A stretch of 64,000 nucleotides of DNA from Ligilactobacillus apodemi DSM 16634 = JCM 16172. Lineage in GTDB: Bacteria; Bacillota; Bacilli; Lactobacillales; Lactobacillaceae. Position 1 is the stretch's first letter. Each line of letters begins with the position of its first letter. The notes beneath the pieces were generated by a model that saw nothing but the letters and a program-made list of their open reading frames with translations, did no database searches and was not told the DNA's origin. The position numbers and the translations under genes are program-made. Where the stretch lies: NCBI RefSeq assembly GCF_001434405.1, contig NZ_AZFT01000031.1, positions 1 to 64,000 of the forward strand, given 5' to 3'. This document shows positions 40,439-50,019 of this stretch, one piece after another.

Positions 40439-42854
40439 CGTCGATAGCTCCTTTTTGCACCTCTACATTAGGTTTGATCTGCCAAATATCAGTCGCATAC
40501 TTTTCAACGGTATCATCAGCGGAAAAATATCCGGCATTGGCAATATTTAACAAGCACATCTTGTTCCATTTGGCTTGATCTAGGTATGTTTGGCTAACAC
40601 GTTCTTGTGTGGCCACATAACCTGCAAAATCACGTAAAACAAAATATTCATCATTTGCTCGTAATAAAGAATCATAGATCTCATGGCCTTCGACTTCAAT
40701 ATTTGGAATCGTCCCGTCAACAAAGGCATCTAGGATCCGGTGAAGTACTGGATCATTTTCATAATAATCAGCAGCCCGATATTGGTGGTTAGTTTCATAA
40801 GCAAGCACTTCATCTTTAGTTAACCCAAAGATAAAGATATTATCATCACCAACATAGTCTTTGATCTCAATGTTAGCACCATCTAGTGTGGCAACCGTCA
40901 AAGCACCGTTTAACATCAATTTCATGTTTGACGTCCCCGAAGCTTCTTTTGTGGCAGTTGAGATCTGTTCACTAACATCAGCAGCAGGAATGATCTTTTC
41001 AGCCAAAGATACTCCATAATTTTCAAGGAAAACAACTTTTAATTTACCTTCGATCGTTGGATCATTATTGACTAAATTAGCCACTTCATTGATACACTTG
41101 ATGATTGATTTAGCATAATGGTAACTTGGCGCTGCTTTAGCCCCGAAAATAAAGACCCGTGGAACTTGTTGGCTGTTAGGATCTTCTTTTAGATCCAAAT
41201 ATAATTTTACAATGTGTAACAAATTCAACAATTGACGCTTATAGGCGTGCAGACGCTTGATTTGAACATCAAAAAGTGCATCGGGAGAAACTTCAATCCC
41301 AGTTTGCTCTTTAATAACTTTAGCCAACCGAACTTTATTGAAGCGTTTAGCAGCTCCAATTTTTTCAAGTAAAGCTTGATCATCATCATATTTAGCTAAC
41401 TGATGTAATTCTTTTGAGTCAAAACGCCATTTAGTTCCGATCGTTTGGTCGATCGTCTTTGAAAGAGTTGGATTGGCAACTTGTAACCACCGCCGGATCG
41501 CGATCCCATTGGTCTTGTTATTAAAACGTTCTGGGTAGAGTTCATAAAAATCATGCAAAACATCATTTTCTAAGAGTTCAGTATGCAATTTAGCGACCCC
41601 ATTAGTACTATGCGAACCAATGATCGCTAAGTGTGCCATCTTGACCATACCATCTTTGATGATGCGCGTTCTTTCAATGAAATCTTCATCTTTTTTGCCC
41701 GTAAGTTCTTCAACATAGCGGCGATCGATCTCTTCGATAATTTGCAAGATCCGTGGTTGAACAGTCGCCAACATGTCAACTGGCCATTTTTCCAAAGCTT
41801 CTGCCATGATCGTATGGTTCGTATAACTCATTGTTTGAACCGTTTGTTTCCACGCAACATCCCAGTCTAAATGTTCTTCATCAAGCAAGATGCGCATAAA
41901 TTCTGCCACACACATGGCGGGATGAGTATCATTGATATGGATCGCAATATGATCGCTTATTTCAGTCAAAGGACGATCATATTTCTTATAATGGCGAATA
42001 ATACTTTGAATCCCAGCTGAAGTAAAGAAGTATTCTTGTTTTAAGCGCAAGATCCGTCCTTCATAGTTAGAATCATCGGGATATAGTACAGATGTCAGAT
42101 CTTCCACACGCCGGCGATCCTCGATCGTTGGATAATTGATCTCTTCTGAAGCTGGAATTTGTGCATCCCATAAACGCATCGTATTAACATGATCGTTATG
42201 ATAGCCTACGATTCCAGTATCATATGGAACAGCCTTGATCAAGTCGGCACCTTCATACGTTACTTCATAGTATTTGCCATTATCATGCAAATGAACTTGT
42301 CCGCCCATTAACACGTCAACTGCTTTACTTGTCCGTGCAACCGACCAGTTATTACCATCGGTCAACCATTCATTTGGTAACTCGATCTGATAGCCATCAA
42401 CAAATTTTTGTTTAAAAAGACCATACTTATATCTGATACCATTACCATTTCCTGGTAATCCTTCTGACGCTAAAGAATCCATGAAACAAGAGGCAAGGCG
42501 ACCTAAACCACCATTTCCTAAAGCCATATCGACTTCAGTTTCTGAAATTTGGTCTAAATCTAGCCCCATATCCTTTAAGCCGGCTTCAACCACATCGTAC
42601 CAACCCATGTTAAGTAAGTTACTTTTCAACAAGCGACCTGGTAAAAATTCGATTGAAAAATAATACACTTGCTTTTGATCATTTTTTACGTAGCTCTTCC
42701 AAGTTTTACGCCAAATATCAGAATAGCCTGATTTCACCACGGCAACGAGTGTTTGATAGAGTTCGATCGGCGCTGCATCTTTAACATCTAAAGCATACCT
42801 TTCCCCTAATCGTTTTTTAAACTCATGAATAAAATTTTCCTTTGTCATCTTCAT
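40422..42854 (-). CDS. glgP: glycogen/maltodextrin phosphorylase
   Basis: An 810-residue GT35 phosphorylase that releases glucose 1-phosphate from glycogen ends. The PLP-binding segment EASGTSNMKLMLNGALTVATLDGANIE is present, as are the N-terminal NGGLGRLASCFMDSLA and the DVQIKRLHAYKRQLLN motif. Length is typical of bacterial GlgP. GGAGG lies eleven bases before the ATG; a second ATG two codons later is possible. It is the fifth gene of the operon, 37 bases after glgA. Confidence 0.95.
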   Translation of the reverse strand: MKMTKENFIHEFKKRLGERYALDVKDAAPIELYQTLVAVVKSGYSDIWRKTWKSYVKNDQKQVYYFSIEFLPGRLLKSNLLNMGWYDVVEAGLKDMGLDLDQISETEVDMALGNGGLGRLASCFMDSLASEGLPGNGNGIRYKYGLFKQKFVDGYQIELPNEWLTDGNNWSVARTSKAVDVLMGGQVHLHDNGKYYEVTYEGADLIKAVPYDTGIVGYHNDHVNTMRLWDAQIPASEEINYPTIEDRRRVEDLTSVLYPDDSNYEGRILRLKQEYFFTSAGIQSIIRHYKKYDRPLTEISDHIAIHINDTHPAMCVAEFMRILLDEEHLDWDVAWKQTVQTMSYTNHTIMAEALEKWPVDMLATVQPRILQIIEEIDRRYVEELTGKKDEDFIERTRIIKDGMVKMAHLAIIGSHSTNGVAKLHTELLENDVLHDFYELYPERFNNKTNGIAIRRWLQVANPTLSKTIDQTIGTKWRFDSKELHQLAKYDDDQALLEKIGAAKRFNKVRLAKVIKEQTGIEVSPDALFDVQIKRLHAYKRQLLNLLHIVKLYLDLKEDPNSQQVPRVFIFGAKAAPSYHYAKSIIKCINEVANLVNNDPTIEGKLKVVFLENYGVSLAEKIIPAADVSEQISTATKEASGTSNMKLMLNGALTVATLDGANIEIKDYVGDDNIFIFGLTKDEVLAYETNHQYRAADYYENDPVLHRILDAFVDGTIPNIEVEGHEIYDSLLRANDEYFVLRDFAGYVATQERVSQTYLDQAKWNKMCLLNIANAGYFSADDTVEKYATDIWQIKPNVEVQKGAIDDVYPF

Positions 42855-42891
42855 AATATGATGTTCCTCCCTTTTCTGTACCCCTTATAAG

Positions 42892-44325
42892 CTATTGTGC
42901 GATCTGATGATAAAGGTCTAAATAATTTTGACTCGCACTGTCCCAGCTAAAATCAGATTTCATGGCTGTTTTCATCATCTTTTTCCAAACTTTTGGTTGG
43001 TTATTATAAACATCGATCGCTAATTTTAGTTGTTCCATCATCCAATATGATGAAAATTCTTCAAAACCAAAGCCGGTCCCGACCTTTTTTAGTGGGTCAT
43101 AAGCCCAAACACTATCACGCAAACCACCGATTTGATGCACGACTGGTAACGTCCCATAACGCATCGAGATCAATTGTGATAATCCACATGGCTCAAAGGC
43201 AGATGGCATCAAGAACAAATCACAACCGGCGTAAATTTGTTGGGCTAAATCAACATCAAAATCGATCGCTACACTACATTTGTCTGGATAGCGTCCTGCA
43301 AAGTAGTTGAAGTCATGTTCAAAATTAGCATAACCCGTACCAAGTAACACAAATTGCACATCAAATTGCATCAAGTTTGCCATTTCTTGGACAACTAATT
43401 GGAAGCCTTTTTGATAAGTCAATCGACTTACGACTCCGATCAAAGGTACATCTTTTCTAACTGGCAAACCAAATTTTTCCTGTAAGGCTGCCTTATTTTT
43501 AGCCTTACCGCTAAGATCTTTGGCAGTAAAGTTAGCCACTAATGCTGGATCATTGTTAGGGTCAAAGTTATCGTAATCGATCCCGTTTAAGATCCCTGAT
43601 AACTTGTAATCGACCATACGTAAAATTCCATCCAACCCACATCCAAATTCCGGAGTTTGAATCTCACTAGCATAGCTTGGACTGACCGTATTGACCCGAT
43701 CAGCGTATAAGATTCCCGCTTTCATAAAGTTGACAGCTGTCCCCATCCGGATCGTTCCGTCATCGTAGCGCTCAGTCGACATGCCAAATAACTCCGGCAT
43801 AACATCCGAGCCATATTGCCCTTGAAATTCTAAATTGTGGATCGTTAAGACTGTTTTAATGTGTTCAAAAACTTTGATCCAACTGTATTTTTCGCGTAAT
43901 AAAAATGGAATAAAGGCAGTATGGTAATCATTGACATGTAAAATATCAGGAATATACTCGATTCGTTCCATCAATTCGATCACTGCTTGTTGGAAAAACG
44001 CATAACGCTCGCCATCATCATAGTAACCATAAACTTCAGGACGATCAAAATAATACTTATTATCTAAGAAATAATATTTGATCCCATCCATTTCTAGCAG
44101 CTTCACACCACAATATGCATTGCGCCAACCAACTGCAACATTGAAATTAAACAAATCAACTAATTGTGCTTGGTATTGTTCTGGCATAGTCGTGTAAAAA
44201 GGTAATACGACACGTACCTCATTACCTTTTTTGGCAATACTTTTTGGCAAAGCACCTGCCACATCACCGAGTCCCCCAGTTTTAAAAAACGGAGCGCATT
44301 CGGCTGCTGTAAATAAAACTTTCAC
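42892..44325 (-). CDS. glgA: glycogen synthase (ADP-glucose)
   Basis: A 477-residue GT5 glycosyltransferase that extends alpha-1,4-glucan from ADP-glucose. The N-terminal substrate motif KTGGLGDVAGALP is intact, as are ILHVNDYHTAFIPFLL and the C-terminal MPSAFEPCGLSQLISMRYGTLPVV. It starts with GTG, which overlaps the glgD stop by one base (TAGTG), with GGAGG nine bases upstream. Confidence 0.96.
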   Translation of the reverse strand: MKVLFTAAECAPFFKTGGLGDVAGALPKSIAKKGNEVRVVLPFYTTMPEQYQAQLVDLFNFNVAVGWRNAYCGVKLLEMDGIKYYFLDNKYYFDRPEVYGYYDDGERYAFFQQAVIELMERIEYIPDILHVNDYHTAFIPFLLREKYSWIKVFEHIKTVLTIHNLEFQGQYGSDVMPELFGMSTERYDDGTIRMGTAVNFMKAGILYADRVNTVSPSYASEIQTPEFGCGLDGILRMVDYKLSGILNGIDYDNFDPNNDPALVANFTAKDLSGKAKNKAALQEKFGLPVRKDVPLIGVVSRLTYQKGFQLVVQEMANLMQFDVQFVLLGTGYANFEHDFNYFAGRYPDKCSVAIDFDVDLAQQIYAGCDLFLMPSAFEPCGLSQLISMRYGTLPVVHQIGGLRDSVWAYDPLKKVGTGFGFEEFSSYWMMEQLKLAIDVYNNQPKVWKKMMKTAMKSDFSWDSASQNYLDLYHQIAQ

Positions 44326-45476
44326 TATTTTTCGCCTCCATAGATATCGGCTACAACATGACTGCCCTTAGTGATCACAACAGGATTTTCTGGTGTTCCT
44401 TTGATCCTTACGCCGGCTTCAACTTCAACGTTTTTATCAAAGATCGCATATTGGATCGTAGCCCCACGCTTAATATTAGCATTACTCATGATCACCGAAT
44501 CACGCACTACGGCATCTTCTTCGATCACTGTCCGTCTAGAGATCAAACTATGCTCTACTTCACCTTTAATGATACAGCCTGTCGCAAATTGACTCCGTTT
44601 TACCTTTGTCTTGTCATAAAAGTGAGTTGCTACCTCATTTTTAGTCCGCGTGATCACTTTTTGACTGGAGAAAAGTAAAGCATTGAAATGTTCTGGATCA
44701 AGCATATCCATATTTGCATCGTAGTAGCTCTTGATGTCATGAATATTACTTAAGTAACCAGTATATTCATACGCACGCGTCTTAACCCGTGTCATCTCAC
44801 GGTTTAAAAGATCTTGCACACTAGCTGGCGCACCTGCATTTTGACCTTTATGTAAAAGATCAAGCAACCAGTCTGTCTTAACTAAAAAGATACTCATCGA
44901 CAGATTGTACAATTCTTGATTATCTTCTAATTCACTGAAAATATCTGTTTTTTGTACTCGATTATCTTCTGTTAACGTTAAGATACAATCATCAGGTGCG
45001 ATTTTTTCCTTTGGAACTCGTTTGAAAACTACCGTAATTTTAGCACCATTTGCTTGATGAACATCTAAAATCGAACGTAGATCAACATTACATAGCATCT
45101 TATTACCAAAAAAGACGGTATATTCAGACTTAGCTTTTTCTAAAAAACCGATCATATCGTTAAAATACGGTTTTCCTTCAGCTTTTTTGCGTAAAATATC
45201 TTGATAGAAGCCTAAGTATTGGTAACTCCCAATACTATCTAACCCCCATTCACGTCCCCCACCGACGTGATCAAACACCGATTTTACTCGACCTTCATTT
45301 AAAATCATGTAGACCGTGCGAATATTTGCATTGACTGCACTGGATAAGGCAAAATCCATGATCCGATATTTACAGTCAAAATAAAGTGTTGAAAGTGGTC
45401 GATTTGCTGTAAGTGGCAACAAACCATTGTATTCATGTTCATTCCCTAAAATTGCACACATTTTGTTAGCCTTCAT
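44325..45476 (-). CDS. glgD: glucose-1-phosphate adenylyltransferase subunit GlgD
   Basis: A 383-residue homologue of GlgC. The N-terminal pyrophosphorylase motif is degraded (no GGxGTRL), which is the usual sign of the regulatory, catalytically weak GlgD subunit in Firmicutes. The C-terminal left-handed beta helix is present ([25 protein letters not shown]). It forms a hetero-oligomer with GlgC. It overlaps the end of glgC by 11 bases. Confidence 0.93.
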   Translation of the reverse strand: MKANKMCAILGNEHEYNGLLPLTANRPLSTLYFDCKYRIMDFALSSAVNANIRTVYMILNEGRVKSVFDHVGGGREWGLDSIGSYQYLGFYQDILRKKAEGKPYFNDMIGFLEKAKSEYTVFFGNKMLCNVDLRSILDVHQANGAKITVVFKRVPKEKIAPDDCILTLTEDNRVQKTDIFSELEDNQELYNLSMSIFLVKTDWLLDLLHKGQNAGAPASVQDLLNREMTRVKTRAYEYTGYLSNIHDIKSYYDANMDMLDPEHFNALLFSSQKVITRTKNEVATHFYDKTKVKRSQFATGCIIKGEVEHSLISRRTVIEEDAVVRDSVIMSNANIKRGATIQYAIFDKNVEVEAGVRIKGTPENPVVITKGSHVVADIYGGEK

Positions 45477-46608
45477 TGATCATCACCCCTAATACTTCTG
45501 AATTTCCTACAACTGCGATTTCTTCTTTCCCATCGATCACAGCTCCATCACCAATAATTGCATTTTCACCGATGATTGCCCGCTTGATCGTCACATTCTT
45601 ACCGATCGAAGCGCCCGTCATCACTACACTATCTTTAACGACTGAACCTTCTTTAACTTGGACGTTAGCCGCTAAGATACTATGATCGATCTCGCCGGAA
45701 ATAAAACATCCGTCCACGATCATCGAGTTTTTGACATTAGCCGCTGAAGTAATAAATTGTGGCGGTGCGATCGGATTTTTAGAATAAATCGGCCAAGACT
45801 TATCACGCACATTCAAATCGCCTTCGTTGTCGATAAATTCCATATTCGTCGTCCATAATGAATCGATCGTCCCTACATCTTTCCAGTAACCTTCAAAGTG
45901 GTACGCATGGACGTTATCACCACTCTTGATGTAAAATGGAATGACATTTTTCCCAAAGTCATACATATCAACATCTTTTTTAAAGCCATTTAACAAAACT
46001 TCCCGTAAGCGAGCCCAAGTGAAGATATAGATCCCCATCGAAGCATGATTGCTCTTAGGATTTTCTGGTTTTTCTTCAAATTCGATGATGCGATCATTTT
46101 CATCGGTATTCATGATCCCAAAACGGCTTGCTTCTTCCCAAGGAACATCAATCACCGCCACACTTAAGGCAGCGTTATTTTTCTTATGCTTAGAGAGCAT
46201 ATCTTCATAGTCCATCTTGTAGATATGATCGCCCGATAAAACTAACAAGTATTCTGGATCCATCGAGTCAATATAATCAATATTTTGATAAATCGCATGC
46301 GCAGTACCTTCAAACCACTTAGAACCCTCATTGTTAGAGTAAGGTTGTAAGATCGTTGCACCAGAATCCAGTCCGTCTAAGCCCCAACTCGCACCGTTTC
46401 CGATATGATCATTTAAAATGAGCGGTTGATATTGAGTAACAACCCCAATATTTTTAATGCCCGAGTTAACACAATTACTCAAAGTAAAATCAATGATCCG
46501 GTAGCGTCCGCCAAACGGTACTGCAGGCTTAGCAATATTTTGTGTCAATTTTCCTAGTCTGGTTCCTTTACCACCGGCTAAAATCATCGCTAACATTTCG
46601 TTTTTCAT
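45466..46608 (-). CDS. glgC: glucose-1-phosphate adenylyltransferase catalytic subunit GlgC
   Basis: A 380-residue enzyme that makes ADP-glucose, the committed step of glycogen synthesis. The nucleotide motif [16 protein letters not shown] near the N-terminus, [21 protein letters not shown], and the [15 protein letters not shown] motif are all intact, followed by a hexapeptide beta helix. The ATG lies 16 bases after the glgB stop. Its ribosome site is inside the glgB 3' end and is separated from the ATG by a small hairpin. Confidence 0.95.
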   Translation of the reverse strand: MKNEMLAMILAGGKGTRLGKLTQNIAKPAVPFGGRYRIIDFTLSNCVNSGIKNIGVVTQYQPLILNDHIGNGASWGLDGLDSGATILQPYSNNEGSKWFEGTAHAIYQNIDYIDSMDPEYLLVLSGDHIYKMDYEDMLSKHKKNNAALSVAVIDVPWEEASRFGIMNTDENDRIIEFEEKPENPKSNHASMGIYIFTWARLREVLLNGFKKDVDMYDFGKNVIPFYIKSGDNVHAYHFEGYWKDVGTIDSLWTTNMEFIDNEGDLNVRDKSWPIYSKNPIAPPQFITSAANVKNSMIVDGCFISGEIDHSILAANVQVKEGSVVKDSVVMTGASIGKNVTIKRAIIGENAIIGDGAVIDGKEEIAVVGNSEVLGVMINEG

Positions 46609-46643
46609 AATTTCGGACGTTATTTTACTCGTCCTTTCCCTCC
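46609..46643 (-). promoter_or_regulatory. hairpin-bridged RBS of glgC
   Basis: On the minus strand GGAGG (46639-46643) lies in the last codons of glgB, 30 bases before the glgC ATG. GGACG (46630-46634) pairs with CGTCC (46615-46619) across a 10-base loop that contains the glgB stop codon. Removing the hairpin leaves 4 + 6 = 10 bases between site and start. Ribosomes finishing glgB would open it, so it could also couple the two genes. Confidence 0.5.
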
Positions 46644-48610
46644 CTTATGCTTAATTGCCTTTGTTTACGTTTGTTGACCTTCTTTATAGAAGTTTCTTCT
46701 TTTGCAAGGTGCTTCTTATTAACATAGCGTAAGTTAACTTTTTCTGGCTCTAAAATCAGTACCCCTAAAGCCGGAACAGTTAATTTGATCACTTGATCAT
46801 AGTGCTTGAATTGTTGTTCTTTGGTGTGACAAACTGGGTTATGCTTGGTCCAAGTCCCCCCAAACTCCTCCATTTCAGTGTTTAACACTTCACGGTAAGT
46901 TCCTGGATAAGGCACACCGATTTCAAAATCTTTTTGTTCGATCGTTGAAAGATTCATCAAAACTACTACAAAATCTTTTTTCTTTTTACCGTGGCGAATA
47001 AAGCTCAAAATAGTCTCGCTCCGATTATCGGCATCGATCGCTTCTAAACTTTCAGGTTTATCTTCTAGTTCCCACAGAGCACGTTTTTCTTTATAAAATT
47101 CATTTAAAGTAGCTGTAAAATGAAGCATTTTTTGATTCATTTCATCATCTAAACTATCCCATGTTAACCCTTCATAGTAGCGCCACTCGATAAATTGCCC
47201 AAACTCGCCACCCATAAAGAGCAATTTCTTACCTGGATGGGTCATTTGATAGGTCAAAAGGTTGCGCAACTGTGCAAATTGGCGGTAACGATCACCACCC
47301 CACATCTTGTGTAATAAACTCTTTTTCCCGTGAACAACTTCATCATGTGATAATGGCAAAATGTAATTTTCAGCTAAACGATACATCCAGGAAAATGTCA
47401 GCTTATTTAAATGGTCGCCCCGGTAAAGGGGATCCATTGCATAAAATTCTAAAACATCATTCATCCAACCCATGTTCCATTTATAATCAAAACCTAAGGC
47501 ATTTTCCTCCAACATACCGGTGATCTTTGTTCCAGCTGAACTTTCTTCTGCAATCAAAATAACTTTGGGATGTGCAAGCTTAACTTCTTTATTTAACTTC
47601 CGTAAGAAATCTTGGCCTTCCAAATTACGATTATCACCAAAAATATTTGGTTTCCATGGACCTTGATCGTAATCAAGATAGATCATATTTGAAACTGCAT
47701 CAACTCTTAACCCATCCAAATGAAACTTTTCGATCCAAAAAAAGGCACTTGATAGTAGGAAAGATTGAACTTCTGGTTTACCCAGATCAAAATTTTGCGA
47801 GCCCCAACCAACATTTTTGGCTTTATCAGGATCAGCGTATTCAAAGGTTGCCGTCCCATCGTAATAAGGCAAGGTATCGCCATTGATACAAAAATGCCCT
47901 GGAACCCAATCAACAATGACCCCAATATTTTCTTGGTGACAAGCATCCACAAATGCTTGAAACTCTTCGGGTGTACCATAGGCAGAACACAACGCAAAAT
48001 ATCCGATCAATTGATACCCCCACGAAGCATCAAGGGGATGCTCCATTAAAGGCATAAATTCTACATGTGTGTAATTCATTTTCTTGAGATAAGGAATCAA
48101 TTCAGTAGTTAATTCAGCTATTGTATACGGTGTTTTATCTGGATGTTCTTTCCATGAACCTGGATGAAGCTCATAGATATTCATCGGTCTTTCAAAATAG
48201 TTCGAGCGTTTCTTGCGCCCCCGCCACAGCCCATCACTCCACTTATACTTAGGAATATCATAAATGATCGCCGCATCATGGGGACGTTTTTCAAAACGAA
48301 GTGCAAAAGGGTCGATCTTATACACGACATTGCCATCGTGTTGTTTGATCTTAAACTTATAAAGTTGGCCTGCTTGGGCATTTTTGGCGTGAACTGACCA
48401 AATACCATGTTCACCTAATTGAAAAGGTAGATCTTCTTTCCAATCGTTAAATTCCCCAACTAGCCAGATCTGTTGTGCATTAGGAGCCCAAACTCTAAAA
48501 ACATAGCCTGAATCTTCATGCCGATGTGCTCCTAGAAAATCTTGAGCATGAAAATTCTTACCCTGGGCAAACGTTTCCATTTGCTTAGGTAAATCTAAAC
48601 CAAGGGTCAT
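46625..48610 (-). CDS. glgB: 1,4-alpha-glucan branching enzyme
   Basis: A 661-residue GH13 enzyme that adds alpha-1,6 branches to glycogen. An N-terminal CBM48 domain ([21 protein letters not shown]) precedes the barrel. Catalytic motifs are [15 protein letters not shown] (nucleophile), LIAEESSAG (acid) and [15 protein letters not shown]. The C-terminus carries about 35 basic residues beyond the family end. It is the first gene of the glg operon, with GGAGG before the ATG. A cre-like site lies 155 bases upstream. Confidence 0.95.
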   Translation of the reverse strand: MTLGLDLPKQMETFAQGKNFHAQDFLGAHRHEDSGYVFRVWAPNAQQIWLVGEFNDWKEDLPFQLGEHGIWSVHAKNAQAGQLYKFKIKQHDGNVVYKIDPFALRFEKRPHDAAIIYDIPKYKWSDGLWRGRKKRSNYFERPMNIYELHPGSWKEHPDKTPYTIAELTTELIPYLKKMNYTHVEFMPLMEHPLDASWGYQLIGYFALCSAYGTPEEFQAFVDACHQENIGVIVDWVPGHFCINGDTLPYYDGTATFEYADPDKAKNVGWGSQNFDLGKPEVQSFLLSSAFFWIEKFHLDGLRVDAVSNMIYLDYDQGPWKPNIFGDNRNLEGQDFLRKLNKEVKLAHPKVILIAEESSAGTKITGMLEENALGFDYKWNMGWMNDVLEFYAMDPLYRGDHLNKLTFSWMYRLAENYILPLSHDEVVHGKKSLLHKMWGGDRYRQFAQLRNLLTYQMTHPGKKLLFMGGEFGQFIEWRYYEGLTWDSLDDEMNQKMLHFTATLNEFYKEKRALWELEDKPESLEAIDADNRSETILSFIRHGKKKKDFVVVLMNLSTIEQKDFEIGVPYPGTYREVLNTEMEEFGGTWTKHNPVCHTKEQQFKHYDQVIKLTVPALGVLILEPEKVNLRYVNKKHLAKEETSIKKVNKRKQRQLSIREGKDE

Positions 48611-48764
48611 TCATCTTTCCTCCTTATCAAAATCATTAACACATATCCTATATACATAATAACATATTAATGTAAAAAAGATTAGTATTATTTCTTATTT
48701 CTTTAATCAAAATTATATATTTATCACAATTTAAAAAAGCTTTATTTACTTGAAAAAACAAGGT

Positions 48765-48778
48765 TGTAAACGATTGCT
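48765..48778. promoter_or_regulatory. cre-like site upstream of the glycogen operon
   Basis: TGTAAACGATTGCT matches cre consensus TGWAANCGNTNWCA at 12 of 14 positions. It lies 155 bases before glgB and overlaps the -35 of a plus-strand promoter. CcpA control of glycogen operons is known in lactobacilli. I could not place the glgB promoter with confidence. Confidence 0.6.
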
Positions 48779-48802
48779 ATATAAGGTTTTCAGGTGTATA
48801 AT
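48774..48802 (+). promoter_or_regulatory. plus-strand promoter overlapping the cre site
   Basis: -35 TTGCTA (48774-48779), 17-base spacer, -10 TATAAT (48797-48802) preceded by GTG. No gene lies downstream on this strand before the terminator at 48875-48930. Confidence 0.45.
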
Positions 48803-48836
48803 TAAATTTTAAGAATTATTAAAAAAATATAGCAGA

Positions 48837-48862
48837 TTATTATTTTATATATAAAATAATAA
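48837..48862. repeat. 26-base perfect AT palindrome
   Basis: The segment reads identically on both strands with no gap and contains only A and T. It may form a hairpin or a protein site. In such AT-rich DNA chance is possible. Confidence 0.5.
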
Positions 48863-48874
48863 AGATAAAATAAA

Positions 48875-48930
48875 AAATAATTATGCTGAACGATAAATTT
48901 TATTATCGAAAAGCATAATTATTTTTTTGA
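48875..48930. terminator. bidirectional terminator
   Basis: AAATAATTATGCT (48875-48887) pairs with AGCATAATTATTT (48912-48924), with an inner CGATAA/TTATCG pairing and T-runs on both sides. It ends the gene at 48947 and possibly a plus-strand RNA. Confidence 0.75.
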
Positions 48931-48946
48931 TAATTCTATGGTGTTT

Positions 48947-49255
48947 TTAAGCAATATGATTTTCGCGCAAAATCGTGGCTACAAGTTCCTGTATTTCAGG
49001 GGTTTTGGTCCATTCTTCAAAGTGATCAAAATCTTCTTTTGGCATTTCAAAATTTTCATTGATGTATTTTTCGTACTTGATCACGCTACTAGAACGCGGA
49101 ATATTTAGTTGTAAGATGCGAACATTTTGAATAAAGCCCCGAACTGCCGCTAATTCGGCACGTCCGTTTTGGGCAATATTAGAAATTTCATAGTATTTCG
49201 AACCATCTTTACGCGTAATTTCTTCGATCAGATCAAGCGTCTCATTACTTTTCAT
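48947..49255 (-). CDS. conserved hypothetical protein, 102 residues
   Basis: I do not recognise this protein. It starts MKSNETLDLIEEITRKDGSKYYEISNI, has a central VRGFIQNVRILQLN stretch and an acidic, Trp-containing C-terminal half (DFDHFEEWTKTPEIQ). It has no membrane segment or signal peptide. The ATG at 49255 has AGAGGGAAAGG upstream; a 13-residue extension is unsupported. It sits alone behind a candidate conditional terminator at 49307-49338 and ends before a strong terminator. Confidence 0.65.
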   Translation of the reverse strand: MKSNETLDLIEEITRKDGSKYYEISNIAQNGRAELAAVRGFIQNVRILQLNIPRSSSVIKYEKYINENFEMPKEDFDHFEEWTKTPEIQELVATILRENHIA

Positions 49256-49299
49256 ACCTTTCCCTCTTTTCAAAATTCTCCAAATTAGCCCCATTATAC

Positions 49300-49388
49300 T
49301 ACAAAAACCGTTGTAGCTTCTAGCAAGACTACAACGGTGGCATAAGAGAGAAAGAGAATTGATTAGAAGGTAATTAAAATTACCTTAC
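49300..49388 (-). ncRNA. candidate small RNA or attenuated leader
   Basis: A promoter at 49395-49423 should start a minus-strand RNA near 49388. The RNA begins with AAGGTAATT/AATTACCTT (49367-49386 hairpin), has an unpaired pyrimidine-rich CTCTTTCTCTCTT stretch, and ends with ACCGTTGTAG paired to CTACAACGGT (49307-49338) followed by TTTTTG. The terminator lies 51 bases before the gene at 49255, so this is either an 80-90 base small RNA or a leader with a conditional terminator. Confidence 0.45.
49307..49338 (-). terminator. terminator or attenuator hairpin
   Basis: A 10-bp perfect stem with a 12-base loop and five T on the minus strand. No protein gene ends nearby upstream on this strand (glmM has its own terminator at 49961). 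Confidence 0.6.
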
Positions 49389-49394
49389 CACTCA

Positions 49395-49423
49395 AAGATA
49401 CACTTTTTTGAAAACGGTGTCAA
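49395..49423 (-). promoter_or_regulatory. promoter of the candidate small RNA
   Basis: Minus strand -35 TTGACA (49418-49423), 17-base spacer, -10 TATCTT (49395-49400). Confidence 0.55.
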
Positions 49424-49705
49424 ATAATTTCTATTAAAGTTTTAATTTTTTCTTTGTTCCTTAAAAACCACTACTCAAGACGACTTATCCATATTATAAT
49501 TAATTTATGCGATCGCCTAGTATAGGTACTTTTGCATTCACTCTTTAAGATTTTTTGCAGTCAAAAATGTGGCCGACTCTAGGGTGAAAATTTTGCTAAC
49601 TCGATCGCTTATCCGCTGTTTCTCACTTCAAATTTATCGTGAGAAAAACATTAGGAAAGGAATCACAACTATCTCGGAATTCGCCACACCGAATAATATT
49701 TTATT
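49424..49705 (+). other. gene-free stretch and leader of the 49706 gene
   Basis: It holds a TATAAT (49495-49500) with a poor -35, and an 8-bp hairpin TTTCTCAC/GTGAGAAA (49619-49646). AAAGGA (49656-49661) is 44 bases before the ATG at 49706. In-frame TAA at 49694-49696 rules out an earlier start, and no start codon lies at a normal distance from the AAAGGA. Only weak pairings (ATTCG/CGAAT or TCGG/CCGA) bridge the gap. Confidence 0.4.
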
Positions 49706-49963
49706 ATGATTAATCGTAAACAGTTTAAAGCTAGCTTTTATCTAGCACTTTTATTTAGCTTGATCCGCTTATTTTTAGCATTAATAACTTCTGGTACTAC
49801 AGTCAAAGAGAACTTCCAAGCCTTGACACTGTTCTTTTACACTAATGTTTGGTTTGTCCCAATTATTTTGCTCTTAGGCTATATCCTAGTTGTTACTTGC
49901 AGTATCTACCTTATTTTTCGGATCTTAAATTACATCATCAATTTTCTACGTAAGATAAATTAA
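49706..49963 (+). CDS. small membrane protein of unknown function
   Basis: 85 residues with two hydrophobic helices (about residues 10-28 and 46-72) and basic ends (MINRKQFKAS at the start and FLRKIN at the end). I do not recognise it. A terminator directly behind the stop supports that it is a gene. Its start lacks an adjacent ribosome site; the nearest good one is 44 bases upstream. Confidence 0.55.
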   Translation: MINRKQFKASFYLALLFSLIRLFLALITSGTTVKENFQALTLFFYTNVWFVPIILLLGYILVVTCSIYLIFRILNYIINFLRKIN

Positions 49964-49991
49964 CAGGCACGCCTAAAAAGCGTGCCTGTTA
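49961..49991. terminator. bidirectional terminator
   Basis: TAACAGGCACGC pairs perfectly with GCGTGCCTGTTA around a 7-base loop. It serves the small membrane protein gene and glmM. Confidence 0.82.
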
Positions 49992-50019
49992 ATTTTATTC
50001 AACAATTATCAAAAACTGA

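Larger units (their letters stand above)
48809..48930 (+). ncRNA. candidate small RNA under cre control
   Basis: A transcript from the plus-strand promoter would be about 120 bases and end at a strong hairpin with a T-run. It would contain a 26-base perfect palindrome (48837-48862) and no ORF with a ribosome site. The terminator may simply belong to the minus-strand gene at 48947, so existence of this RNA is only a hypothesis. Confidence 0.25.
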
